DNA of 39,636 bases from Nitrospinae bacterium RIFCSPLOWO2_12_39_16. Lineage in GTDB: Bacteria; Nitrospinota; Nitrospinia; UBA9942. Of this stretch, positions 7,747 through 15,306 are shown piece by piece (positions within the stretch are counted from its first letter, which is position 1; the number at the start of each line of letters is the position of its first letter). The position numbers and the translations under genes were made by a program. The DNA lies in contig MHDO01000152.1 in assembly GCA_001805005.1 (NCBI GenBank), positions 1 through 39,636 on the forward strand, given 5' to 3'. The notes below the pieces were generated by a model. The model was given only the letters and a program-made list of their open reading frames with translations. It did not search any database and was not told the DNA's origin.

Positions 7747-9445
7747 TAAGACCTCTCATAAAAGATTCATTTATTCTAATCTTTGAAACTGCCCTTAATT
7801 TCATAATATAATCAGACATAAGCTGTTCATACTTTTTTTTACTCAAGGATTCAATAATGCTATCTCTAACAGATTCAAAATCTCTCAATTTCCCTTCCTC
7901 TTTCCCAGTGAGCTTAATAATAATAAAATCTTTTTCAAAATTAAAAGGCCCATATATCTCCCCTACCTCCATCTCATTTAGCCCATCTTTAATATCAGGA
8001 GGCATCATATTAACATATAACCAGCCTGTATCTTCCCCTTTTGAGACAGCTGAAGTATTAGATATATCAGAGGCAGTTATATCAAAATCAGCACCCTTTT
8101 TTAACTCGCCAATAATCCTCTCCGCCTTTTCTTTTTCCTTAATCTTAATTGTGCTCATTCTGATTTTTTCAGGTTCTTTAAAGAGCTTTTTGTTATCATC
8201 ATAATATCTTCTGATTTCCTCATCATCAACTTTAATTGCAGCAGCGATAATTTTATTTTTAAAAAACCTGTTTAAGACAGCCTCCTTTGTAATTAAGAGC
8301 GAATATCTAAAGTCTTCATTTTTCTCATAATTTCTTCTATCAGCTTCCCTGTCAAGAAGCCTCTGGTTAATTATACTGTCTATAACTAATTTTTTTAATC
8401 TATCCATCTCATCTTCATCTCTTCCCAAAGGTGCTGACCTCAAGCGAGCCAGAACTTCATCCCTTTTGATATCTTCCCCTTCTACAGTCGCCGCAATCCC
8501 TTTTCCCCCATCAAATTCCTCATCCCTTTTGATGCTTTTCAGTATATCTTCATTGATGGTAATTTTTGCCGTTTCTATTAATTTTGTCAGGTATTCCCTG
8601 TTTTTTTCTCGTTCTTTCTCACTAAAGATTAACCTCTCTGTTCTTTTTTTCTCCTTGTCGGAAATTGTTTCAGCTGGCACTCTTCTCTCCTCTAATTTGA
8701 TTATATGAAAACCATGCGCTGTATTGATTAACCCGCTTATTTCCCCTTCTTTCATGCCAAAGGCTGCATCCGCTATCTCCTTTGGCAATTCATCTCTCCT
8801 TTTAAAACCCACATCACCGCCTTTTTTCTTTACCCCATCAGAGTCTTCTGATTCCTTCTCTACGAGATTGGTAAAATCAGCTCCTTTTTTTAATTCGCCA
8901 ACAATCTTCTCTCCCTTCTCCCTTTCTTTTGTAAAGAAATGACGCAATCTCACTGATTCGTAAAGGATCATATAACGATTCTTTATTTCTTCATCTGTTA
9001 CCTTGACCTTATCAATAACTTCTTCTTTTTTTAGCATATATAGAGAGAGATTGAGTCTGTAGAGTTTATAATCCCCTGTAAATTCAGGTGTCTTATCAAG
9101 ACCTATCTTAATCGCCTCCTGAACAATCAGCTTATCATCTATCATCTCATTTAGTATTTTGAGATAGTCAACATTCGCTATATCTATATGCATCTTATCC
9201 CCTATATCCTTTATTGTATGAAACCCTTCAAGTCTTTTTTTGAAATCATATTCTGTAATTGTATCATCATTTACTTTTGCAACATACCTATCTCCCTGTA
9301 GCCAGAATGTCCCTCTACTACAACCGCTCAAAAAACAAGAAACAAGAAGCAAAAAAAAAGCTGAAAGCCTTAAACTTTGAGCTTTGAACCTTGAACTGTC
9401 TCTTGCCTTTATGCCCTTGCATCTTGCATCTTGCATCTTGTTCAC
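7727..9445 (-). CDS. Peptidyl-prolyl isomerase lipoprotein with two parvulin domains (PpiC/SurA type)
   Basis: A 572-aa lipoprotein: hydrophobic LSAFFLLLVSCFLSGC with lipobox cysteine C42. A SurA-like N-terminal chaperone region has the helix VDYLKILNEMIDDKLIVQEA. Two parvulin-type rotamase domains follow. The first, about 165-265, contains RLRHFFTKE, GGDVGFKRRDELPKEIADA and HGFHIIKLEE. The second, about 415-525, contains RMSTIKIKEKEK and GEDTGWLYVNMMPPDI and ends in FIIIKLTG. It should assist folding of exported proteins at the membrane. It overlaps the 26-haem gene by 20 bp and is overlapped by 4 bp by the gene before it, so it sits inside the operon. PPIase genes recur beside nanowire-cytochrome genes in known metal reducers. 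The first 27 residues derive partly from repeat DNA. Confidence 0.88.
   Translation of the reverse strand: MNKMQDARCKGIKARDSSRFKAQSLRLSAFFLLLVSCFLSGCSRGTFWLQGDRYVAKVNDDTITEYDFKKRLEGFHTIKDIGDKMHIDIANVDYLKILNEMIDDKLIVQEAIKIGLDKTPEFTGDYKLYRLNLSLYMLKKEEVIDKVKVTDEEIKNRYMILYESVRLRHFFTKEREKGEKIVGELKKGADFTNLVEKESEDSDGVKKKGGDVGFKRRDELPKEIADAAFGMKEGEISGLINTAHGFHIIKLEERRVPAETISDKEKKRTERLIFSEKEREKNREYLTKLIETAKITINEDILKSIKRDEEFDGGKGIAATVEGEDIKRDEVLARLRSAPLGRDEDEMDRLKKLVIDSIINQRLLDREADRRNYEKNEDFRYSLLITKEAVLNRFFKNKIIAAAIKVDDEEIRRYYDDNKKLFKEPEKIRMSTIKIKEKEKAERIIGELKKGADFDITASDISNTSAVSKGEDTGWLYVNMMPPDIKDGLNEMEVGEIYGPFNFEKDFIIIKLTGKEEGKLRDFESVRDSIIESLSKKKYEQLMSDYIMKLRAVSKIRINESFMRGLNARGKK
9333..9441. repeat. 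Mixed CAAGAAG / CTTGCATCTTG dispersed repeat
   Basis: ACAAGAAACAAGAAGC at the left and three CTTGCATCTTG-like units at the right, with GAGCTTTGAACCTTGAAC between. The same units occur in the element at 7619-7745. It encodes the first 25-30 residues of the PPIase on the minus strand. Confidence 0.75.
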
Positions 9446-10128
9446 TTTATTGTCTCAATTATCTCCGAAACTACTCTTTTTGTAAGGGCGCTTATTGACC
9501 TTACCCGACCAAAGCCAAACACAGTAATATAATCGTCACCACTCTTCTTGTGCCTGACCATCCATAATATCTTCCCGCTTCTGATATCAATTAATTTAAC
9601 GCGGATAACTACTACAGGGGTTGTCAACCTGCCTCCCCAATCTCCACCTGTAAATTCTTCTACAACACCGATGAAAACTGCATCAATTTTTAATCTCATC
9701 CCTAATTTTTTTAACTGTTCCATATCCATCATTTGAACAGATTTTACTTTTTCGCTAATTAGAAACTTTTCTATATTACCCTTCTCCTCTATTTGAAATA
9801 TATCGCTTTTAAATAATATGGTATTAAATGTATTTGTAACAATCTCTCCTGCCTGCCGTTTTTCACTTTCATTTACAAATGGGAGCACCCCAACCCTCTT
9901 TATTTCAAATAGTCCTTTTTCTCTATTAAGATCAGAATAAATTATAACAGAAGAAGAACATCCATGAAATAATAATGGCAATATAAGGATTGCTATCAAA
10001 AACAAAAAACTGATTAATTTACAGATTTTGCCAACACCATTCCTGCCCCTGCTTTTGCAGGGGTAAACTTGTCCCTGCGAAAGCAGAGAGCAGAAATTTA
10101 TTTCCTTATACTGATTTTTGTTTTTCAC
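9442..10128 (-). CDS. CsgG/TolB-N-like lipoprotein (paralogue 1)
   Basis: A 228-aa lipoprotein with hydrophobic LISFLFLIAILILPLLFHGC and cysteine at 57. The following domain starts IKRVGVLPFVNESEKRQAGE and carries MRLKIDAVFIGVVEEF and IRSGKILWMVRHKKSGD. That pattern is shared by CsgG, GNA1162/DUF799 and TolB-N-like periplasmic domains. Two other proteins here (10209-10784 and 15307-16887) have the same domain. Residues before about 33 include translated palindromic repeat DNA (10046-10086), so the true start could be internal, for example near VGKICKLIS. The gene overlaps the PPIase start by 4 bp. Role inferred: outer-membrane assembly or secretion accessory for the cytochrome system; a true CsgG pore is not demonstrated. 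Confidence 0.7.
   Translation of the reverse strand: MKNKNQYKEINFCSLLSQGQVYPCKSRGRNGVGKICKLISFLFLIAILILPLLFHGCSSSVIIYSDLNREKGLFEIKRVGVLPFVNESEKRQAGEIVTNTFNTILFKSDIFQIEEKGNIEKFLISEKVKSVQMMDMEQLKKLGMRLKIDAVFIGVVEEFTGGDWGGRLTTPVVVIRVKLIDIRSGKILWMVRHKKSGDDYITVFGFGRVRSISALTKRVVSEIIETIK
10046..10086. repeat. Palindromic element, CCCCTGC-TTTT-GCAGGGG core
   Basis: A perfect 7-bp stem with a TTTT loop at 10046-10063, followed by a second half-palindrome CTGCGAAAGCAG up to 10086. It is translated within the N-terminus of the lipoprotein gene at 9442-10128. It resembles widely dispersed REP-like elements. Confidence 0.8.
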
Positions 10129-10208
10129 TCCCTTAATAACGGTTGGGTAACTTTAATCCCGAAGTGGAAATTCTTTTTATTAGCAATCAGTGAGTTTTAT
10201 AAAATGTG

Positions 10209-10784
10209 TTAATACTTTCCAAAAAATGTCGCAAATACCTTTTTTACTACTTCGTTGCTTAATTCAATCTCACCTTTTTGCTCAATTCCAAATATTGATC
10301 TCATTAAACTGCTGCCTTTTTGAGAATGAAAACCCCGCCATAATGTCAGCCCGGAATTTGACTCTACCAGTCGAAGAGATAGGGAAACAACGGCATACTG
10401 TGAGCCTCCCCCACGGTTTTGACCGTATGACTCCACTGAACCAATAAAAATCGCCTGTACCCCAAGCTTCTCAGAAATTCTCTTGATGCCCTCAATGTCC
10501 AATGCAACAAGTTCTCCCTCTCTGAACCCCATTTCCCTAAAAACATCAACTACCACCTTATTAACTTCTCCATCTTCCGCCACTTCAAAAACACCGCTTT
10601 CAAGTATATTCATTACAATCATACTCTTAAGTTTCTCGCCAGCATACTTGTCATCCGTCAGATTATTAAGAGGAAGCACTGCAACCTTTTTAATATACTG
10701 AAAGTTTACATTAGTCCTGATATATTGTTTCGGAGATGTACCGCATCCACTATGAACAACTAAAAATCCAAATAAGGGAATCAA
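10209..10784 (-). CDS. CsgG/TolB-N-like lipoprotein (paralogue 2)
   Basis: A 191-aa protein with a lipobox-like VHSGCGTS near residue 14. The conserved domain then starts IKKVAVLPLNNLTDDKYAGE. Later landmarks LGVQAIFIGSVESYG and LVESNSGLTLWRGFHSQKGS match those in paralogue 1. The best start is doubtful: TTG at 10784 gives a signal without positive charges. The frame stays open upstream to about 10859 (residues KWYIKYILL precede), but no in-frame ATG or GTG with a ribosome site is visible. It lies between the barrel gene and paralogue 1 on the same strand. Function is inferred from context only: a periplasm-facing lipoprotein, perhaps for outer-membrane assembly. Confidence 0.68.
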   Translation of the reverse strand: MIPLFGFLVVHSGCGTSPKQYIRTNVNFQYIKKVAVLPLNNLTDDKYAGEKLKSMIVMNILESGVFEVAEDGEVNKVVVDVFREMGFREGELVALDIEGIKRISEKLGVQAIFIGSVESYGQNRGGGSQYAVVSLSLRLVESNSGLTLWRGFHSQKGSSLMRSIFGIEQKGEIELSNEVVKKVFATFFGKY

Positions 10785-10919
10785 TAAAATATATTTTATA
10801 TACCATTTCTTAATTTCAACATCACCCCTTTCTTCATCAATTTTATTAAATAAATTGTATTAATGTATCACTTTTTTATAATTTATTGAAATATTTTCTA
10901 CCGTTTTTCTTGAATTTCT

Positions 10920-12983
10920 TCATCTGCGGATTAATAAAGCTATACTATATAAATTACTGCGGTCTCCTGTGCTGTTGTGAGTCAAAGTCGTAGTATAGCT
11001 TGAAGAAATATACAGATATCTGCTTATATTCCAGTAAATACTGCCTCCCATTGTCTCTGCGCCTGTTTGTGAAACATTGTAATTAATATTCATTTGCAAA
11101 CTGCCCGGCAGCCGTGTATTTATAGAGTAATTCTGCTTCGTCTCAGGAAGATGCTGAATATTGGCAGACAAATTTACAAACCGTGATGGAGTTATATTTA
11201 CCGTTGATGTTAGAGCTTCAGATTGAGAACTGCTCGTTTCTCTCCCGGTATCAGATGTGGAAGATGAAAATGCGCCATTAATGAGGATGTTTATGCTATT
11301 TTTCGGTATTAAGGTTAAATTTCCGTTAACTGAATTAGTTGCCGTTTTTGTTCCACTGATAAGGTCATCTGTTTTGCTTGATGTAAAACCTGTTCCAAGG
11401 TCAATACCAGAATACAATCTAAAGAACATATTTATATTTTCAGAAGTTGTTTCCGAAGTTTTATCATCCCCCGAAAGGGATTCAAAACGGCCAAGGGCAA
11501 TTGATCCATTTATAGTTTCCATTGGGTTTGTGCTTAATGAAAATGTATAATTATTTGAACCGATACTTTTGCTTGATGTTGATTCAGTTTTCTGACTTTG
11601 ATAGTTTAGAAAAAATGAGGCATATTTAGACATTGCATAGGACAATACTATCCCCTGATTGATATTCGTATCTTTGCGGTCAATAGGAGACTGTTTTGAT
11701 TCATCATAATTTATATTGTATGAAATACCCGTCTTCTCCGTTGGTCTTAGGCTCAGATTCATCCCGCCATATTGTCTATCAGTAATTGTCTCAACTGTAA
11801 CGCTGGTCTTTTTAGAGATTGACCCTATCGCCTCTATCTCCGTAACACTTATCTTCTGGGCTGAAGAATCATAAGTTGTATTTACCGCCTTAAAAAAGAG
11901 TGCATTTATAGGCACTGAAAAAACCAGTTTAAATCGTTTATTAACCTCATCATAGGAACTGTCCGATACAGTTGCAAAGCTCCAGATAAGCCCTGAGAGG
12001 TCATTACTATAATAAATATTCCATCCGAAATTCATATTTGCTATATTGCTATCCAATGTATCTATATATATATAAATAGTGTTTATTGTATCTGTATTTT
12101 TTAATTTCAAACCTATATTTCTATAAGAACCGTTTAAGTCAATTCCTGTATCCGAAGATTTATTATCATCAATTAAAGATGGGTAATCGGACAACTGCCC
12201 GTCGCCAGGCAAGGTATCTATCGCATAAAGCCCATTGCTTGCATCTTTTTTATCAGGAAAGGTCTGAGGCACACCAGATAAACTTATACTTGTAGAGGTT
12301 GAGTTTGTTACACCAACATTTGTGCTAATATTCAACCTGTTATCAAAAAAGGAGTTATTATAACTGACGGTCCCCAGATGTGTCGGGTTCTCTTGTTTTA
12401 TCTGTGAGACAAAATCATTCAATGTTGAACTGCTATAATTATACAACAAATTAAGACGTTTGATTGTGTAATCTGTGCTGGCACTCATATATGACTGTCT
12501 TGAATTAACAAGAGAAAATCTGTCTTTTGATTGCAATTCATTATAATTAAATCTCAATGAGGGAAAACCAGCAGGGGCTGTTGAGAAAATGGCATTTTTT
12601 GAGGTAGTATTTATACTGTTACCTGTTGCAAGAAAACGATCATTTACCTGATACCCAATATTTGAATTAAAATATTTATTATTCATATCCAAAAATAAAG
12701 AGGGGGCAATTGTGCTGTTTTCAGTTGAATCCACCTTGTTCTGAGATGCTCTTATATCCCCAGACAACCCCATTGTCCCTGTAATTTTTTTATTAAAAAC
12801 AAATGAATAAACCTGAGATAAAGTCGACTTGGTGGTCATCTTTCCTGCAAATTCATTCTCGCTCATTGTATAAATTACATCTCCATTCAAAGATAGACCA
12901 TCTGCAAAACTTCTATTTAAGGAACCTATCAAATATAAAATCGTTATTCCTGTTATAGTACCAACTCTTTTTATTATTCTCAC
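10920..12983 (-). CDS. Outer-membrane beta-barrel protein with discoidin-like insert
   Basis: A 687-aa exported protein: signal peptide ending SFADG near residue 29, then long runs of alternating polar and hydrophobic residues rich in Ser, Thr and Asn, as in transmembrane beta-strands (for example SVTVETITDRQYGGMNLSLR, INYNVSQTGA). About residues 285-387 break the pattern with a discoidin or F5/8C-like module: INTIYIYIDTL, WNIYYSNDLSG, FFKAVNTTY and VTEIEAIG. There is no CXXCH. In the middle of a multihaem cytochrome locus this is the best candidate for an outer-membrane conduit or export channel, though similarity to MtrB/PioB porins cannot be asserted by eye. The C-terminus ends LLIRR rather than in an aromatic residue, which is unusual for Omp85-inserted barrels. 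Confidence 0.72.
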   Translation of the reverse strand: MRIIKRVGTITGITILYLIGSLNRSFADGLSLNGDVIYTMSENEFAGKMTTKSTLSQVYSFVFNKKITGTMGLSGDIRASQNKVDSTENSTIAPSLFLDMNNKYFNSNIGYQVNDRFLATGNSINTTSKNAIFSTAPAGFPSLRFNYNELQSKDRFSLVNSRQSYMSASTDYTIKRLNLLYNYSSSTLNDFVSQIKQENPTHLGTVSYNNSFFDNRLNISTNVGVTNSTSTSISLSGVPQTFPDKKDASNGLYAIDTLPGDGQLSDYPSLIDDNKSSDTGIDLNGSYRNIGLKLKNTDTINTIYIYIDTLDSNIANMNFGWNIYYSNDLSGLIWSFATVSDSSYDEVNKRFKLVFSVPINALFFKAVNTTYDSSAQKISVTEIEAIGSISKKTSVTVETITDRQYGGMNLSLRPTEKTGISYNINYDESKQSPIDRKDTNINQGIVLSYAMSKYASFFLNYQSQKTESTSSKSIGSNNYTFSLSTNPMETINGSIALGRFESLSGDDKTSETTSENINMFFRLYSGIDLGTGFTSSKTDDLISGTKTATNSVNGNLTLIPKNSINILINGAFSSSTSDTGRETSSSQSEALTSTVNITPSRFVNLSANIQHLPETKQNYSINTRLPGSLQMNINYNVSQTGAETMGGSIYWNISRYLYISSSYTTTLTHNSTGDRSNLYSIALLIRR

Positions 12984-13024
12984 TCAACCTATCCTGCCTC
13001 TCCTCATGAACAAAAACCTGAAAG

Positions 13025-13052
13025 TGCCACAGAGATACAGAACTCTGTGCCT
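13025..13052. repeat. Short CACAGAG/CTCTGTG inverted repeat
   Basis: TGCCACAGAG at 13025-13034 and CTCTGTGCC at 13043-13051 form a hairpin between the propeller gene and the barrel gene. It is a short version of the palindromes at 15116, 28159 and 39276. It could attenuate transcription between the genes, but there is no T-tract. Confidence 0.65.
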
Positions 13053-13072
13053 AATTTAAATATGCCGAAATA

Positions 13073-14566
13073 TTATTTTACTGAAACAATTCCATAAGGC
13101 TTTTTCCCTACTATAATTATCTTTTCTACAACTTCGGAGACAGGATTTATAAGTATCACCCTGTTGGAACTATAATCAGTGATATAAAGATGGTTTCTTC
13201 CTTCATCAATTGCTAGTCCTATCGGCTTACTTCCGGCATTTATGCTTCTCGTAATGACTGCAGACGACGGAATTAAAAAAGAAACCTGTCCAACACCATA
13301 ATTTGAAAGATAAATTCTGTTGTATTTTTCAGAATAAATTCCCTTTCGCGGATTAATACCTGCCTGTATTCTCCCCTTAATAGTTTTTGTAACGGTATCT
13401 ATAATTGTAATACTATCTGATTCGGCATTCAGGACATAAATGTTATTTCTTACAACTACAACATCTACAGGTGTTCTGTCAACATTTATGGTAGCCTTTA
13501 CTTCATCTGTTATAGAATCAATAACTGAAATGGAGTTTGACCCGCTGTTGGCTACATATACTTCCTGCCTTTCTGGATTGGCGGATACTCCAAGCGGAGC
13601 ATTGCCAACCCTTACACTCTTTATCTGAGATTTCATAAATGTATCTATAGCAGTAACATCATTAGACCCCCGATTCGTAATATATAGTTTTCCATGATTT
13701 CTCCTGTCGCTGTATGGAATCATAGCCATTTCAACAGGTTCAATTCCTGAACTAAATTGTATCCTGTCCCGGACAAAGTCCTGCGATGTATCAATAATTG
13801 ATATGCTATTTGACCTGGAATTTAAAACATACAACCTCTCTTGTTCCTGGCTTAAAACAAGACTTGTAGGATTCTTTTCTACACCTATTACACCAACTAC
13901 TCTATTTTCAAACCTATCAACAACCGATACATAATTTGAACCGCTGTTTGCAACATATAAAAGCAGTGTCTTTGGAGAAACTCTTTGAGATTCAATAGTT
14001 ATTGAAGGGCTAAAAAGATAGTTATTTGAGACAGATTTATCAGGTTCCCATGTTAAAAATATAGCCCTACTCTCACTGCTTCCTATACTTATAATATCCC
14101 CTTTGAGTTCTACCTCTCCATTCGGTTGAGGCAGTGCCAGTGTATGAAATTTTTCATTTCTCCTTACACTGGCATTGGAGATACGTATCATAACCCTGTC
14201 ATACTCTCCTTCCATTATATTTGATTCAGTTAACAGAACCTGATCCTTTGCTATATCAAGGGACCTTATTACAAATGGTTTTTCTGATAATTTAATCCAT
14301 CCCCCATCCCTTTGTTTGATTTCAATCTTCTCAATTGTAAAATTTATATCCTGCTGGTTAGAATTTGGAAGATAAAGGTAAAAAACCAATGTCCCCTCTG
14401 ACACCTCTTCTCTTTCAATCTTCATCCCTGTACAAGAGATAAGGATAAGAAGTAAGAAGCAAAAAACCAGAGGACAGAGGACAGAAGACAGAAGACAGAC
14501 TTCTGACTTCTGTCTTCTGACTTCTAACTTCTGGCTTCTGACTTCTAACTTCTGGCTTCTATTCAT
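13073..14566 (-). CDS. YVTN beta-propeller lipoprotein with N-terminal DUF4382-like domain
   Basis: A 497-aa lipoprotein. Residues 1-24 are translated repeat DNA (RSQKLEVRSQKLEVRRQ). The hydrophobic segment then ends LISC with cysteine 45. About 55-200 looks like DUF4382 (VFYLYLPNSN, IEKIEIKQRDGGW, YDRVMIRISNASV). From about 203 on, repeats of the YVTN type build a propeller: LLYVANSGSNYVSVVD, LYVLNSRSNSISIID, LYITNRGSNDVTAID, VYVANSGSNSISVID, LYITDYSSNRVILIN. Such propellers lie at the cell surface and mediate protein contacts. Its start overlaps the trihaem gene by 8 bp. It may scaffold or anchor the cytochromes; no catalytic motif is visible. Confidence 0.85.
   Translation of the reverse strand: MNRSQKLEVRSQKLEVRRQKSEVCLLSSVLCPLVFCFLLLILISCTGMKIEREEVSEGTLVFYLYLPNSNQQDINFTIEKIEIKQRDGGWIKLSEKPFVIRSLDIAKDQVLLTESNIMEGEYDRVMIRISNASVRRNEKFHTLALPQPNGEVELKGDIISIGSSESRAIFLTWEPDKSVSNNYLFSPSITIESQRVSPKTLLLYVANSGSNYVSVVDRFENRVVGVIGVEKNPTSLVLSQEQERLYVLNSRSNSISIIDTSQDFVRDRIQFSSGIEPVEMAMIPYSDRRNHGKLYITNRGSNDVTAIDTFMKSQIKSVRVGNAPLGVSANPERQEVYVANSGSNSISVIDSITDEVKATINVDRTPVDVVVVRNNIYVLNAESDSITIIDTVTKTIKGRIQAGINPRKGIYSEKYNRIYLSNYGVGQVSFLIPSSAVITRSINAGSKPIGLAIDEGRNHLYITDYSSNRVILINPVSEVVEKIIIVGKKPYGIVSVK
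14441..14564. repeat. ACAGAAG/CTTCTGA repeat forming an inverted pair
   Basis: AGAGGACAGAAGACAGAAGACAG on the left faces CTTCTGACTTCTGTCTTCTG and further CTTCTGG/CTTCTAA units on the right. The element is translated on the minus strand into the first 44 residues of the propeller lipoprotein, including part of its hydrophobic segment. Confidence 0.85.
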
Positions 14567-15227
14567 TTTTTATTTCTTTCACCTTATCCTTTTGTAACCG
14601 CTCCATATGACACCTGTAGCATTCCCTTAAAGGAAAGGCTATTTTACCATGACACCTGCCGCAATACTCTCCACTTAAAATTTTCCACATGGTCATCTCA
14701 GGATTACCACCCTTCTTTTGAACAAAAATACCCGGATGACAAATTTTACAACTTAACCAATATGTATGAATACTGTGAGGAAAGATGACATCCGTCATAA
14801 ATTCATTCTTAGCCTTGATTGATATAAGAAGGTCAATGGGATCATCATCTTCTTGCAAACCATCAATTGATGAAAGCGGAGAAATTATACCACTCCTCAC
14901 AGCCCCTGCCCAGTCAATTAAATCGTATTTGTCCCTTGGTAGAAGTGTAAGAGGAATAGCCCTTTGCTGGAGGAGAGATTGTGCTGTCACCTCATTCGCA
15001 GTTTTATACTTATATTCGTAAAACTGCTCTATGTAGCTATTTAAGGAGTTAGAGGAAGGGTTATCCTGATTTTCAACTGCATAAGATGGTGATATTAAAA
15101 AACAGATACTTAATTTACCACAGAGGACACAGAGAAAGAGGAAAGAACAAAGACCCGACCTTAGCCGCGAAGGACACAAAGGTAAAAATAATTTTAGGGT
15201 TTTTAATCTCTGTGCTCTCCGTGCCAT
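14559..15227 (-). CDS. c7-type trihaem cytochrome (222 aa)
   Basis: Three CXXCH sites lie in the C-terminal third: CKICH, CGRCH and CYRCH, with FPHSIHTYWLSCK before the first. This is the c(7)/nanowire-type trihaem domain (VIFPHSIHT..., GEYCGRCHGKIAFPL). The preceding region (PRDKYDLIDWAGAVRSGIIS) is shared with the 249-aa protein at 22434-23183 (LDKYKLINWAQVVRDKTIDP), so the two are paralogues. The first 45 residues, including FLFLCVLCG, are translated palindromic repeat DNA (15116-15226). The signal peptide probably ends at PSYA before VENQD. It should be a periplasmic electron carrier. Its stop overlaps the next gene by 8 bp. Confidence 0.85.
   Translation of the reverse strand: MARRAQRLKTLKLFLPLCPSRLRSGLCSFLFLCVLCGKLSICFLISPSYAVENQDNPSSNSLNSYIEQFYEYKYKTANEVTAQSLLQQRAIPLTLLPRDKYDLIDWAGAVRSGIISPLSSIDGLQEDDDPIDLLISIKAKNEFMTDVIFPHSIHTYWLSCKICHPGIFVQKKGGNPEMTMWKILSGEYCGRCHGKIAFPLRECYRCHMERLQKDKVKEIKNE
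15116..15226. repeat. Imperfect palindrome ACCACAGAGGACACAGAG ... CTCTGTGCTCTCCGTGCC
   Basis: The arms lie at about 15117-15136 and 15208-15225, with degenerate repeat sequence between. It belongs to the common class of CACAGAG palindromes and is read through as the N-terminus of the trihaem cytochrome at 14559-15227. Confidence 0.8.
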
Positions 15228-15306
15228 TTGTGTTTAAATTTTCTATACAAGAGCAAAAAATTGATTTTATCGCAGATAACTTTGATTTAAACAGATTTTC
15301 ACCAAT

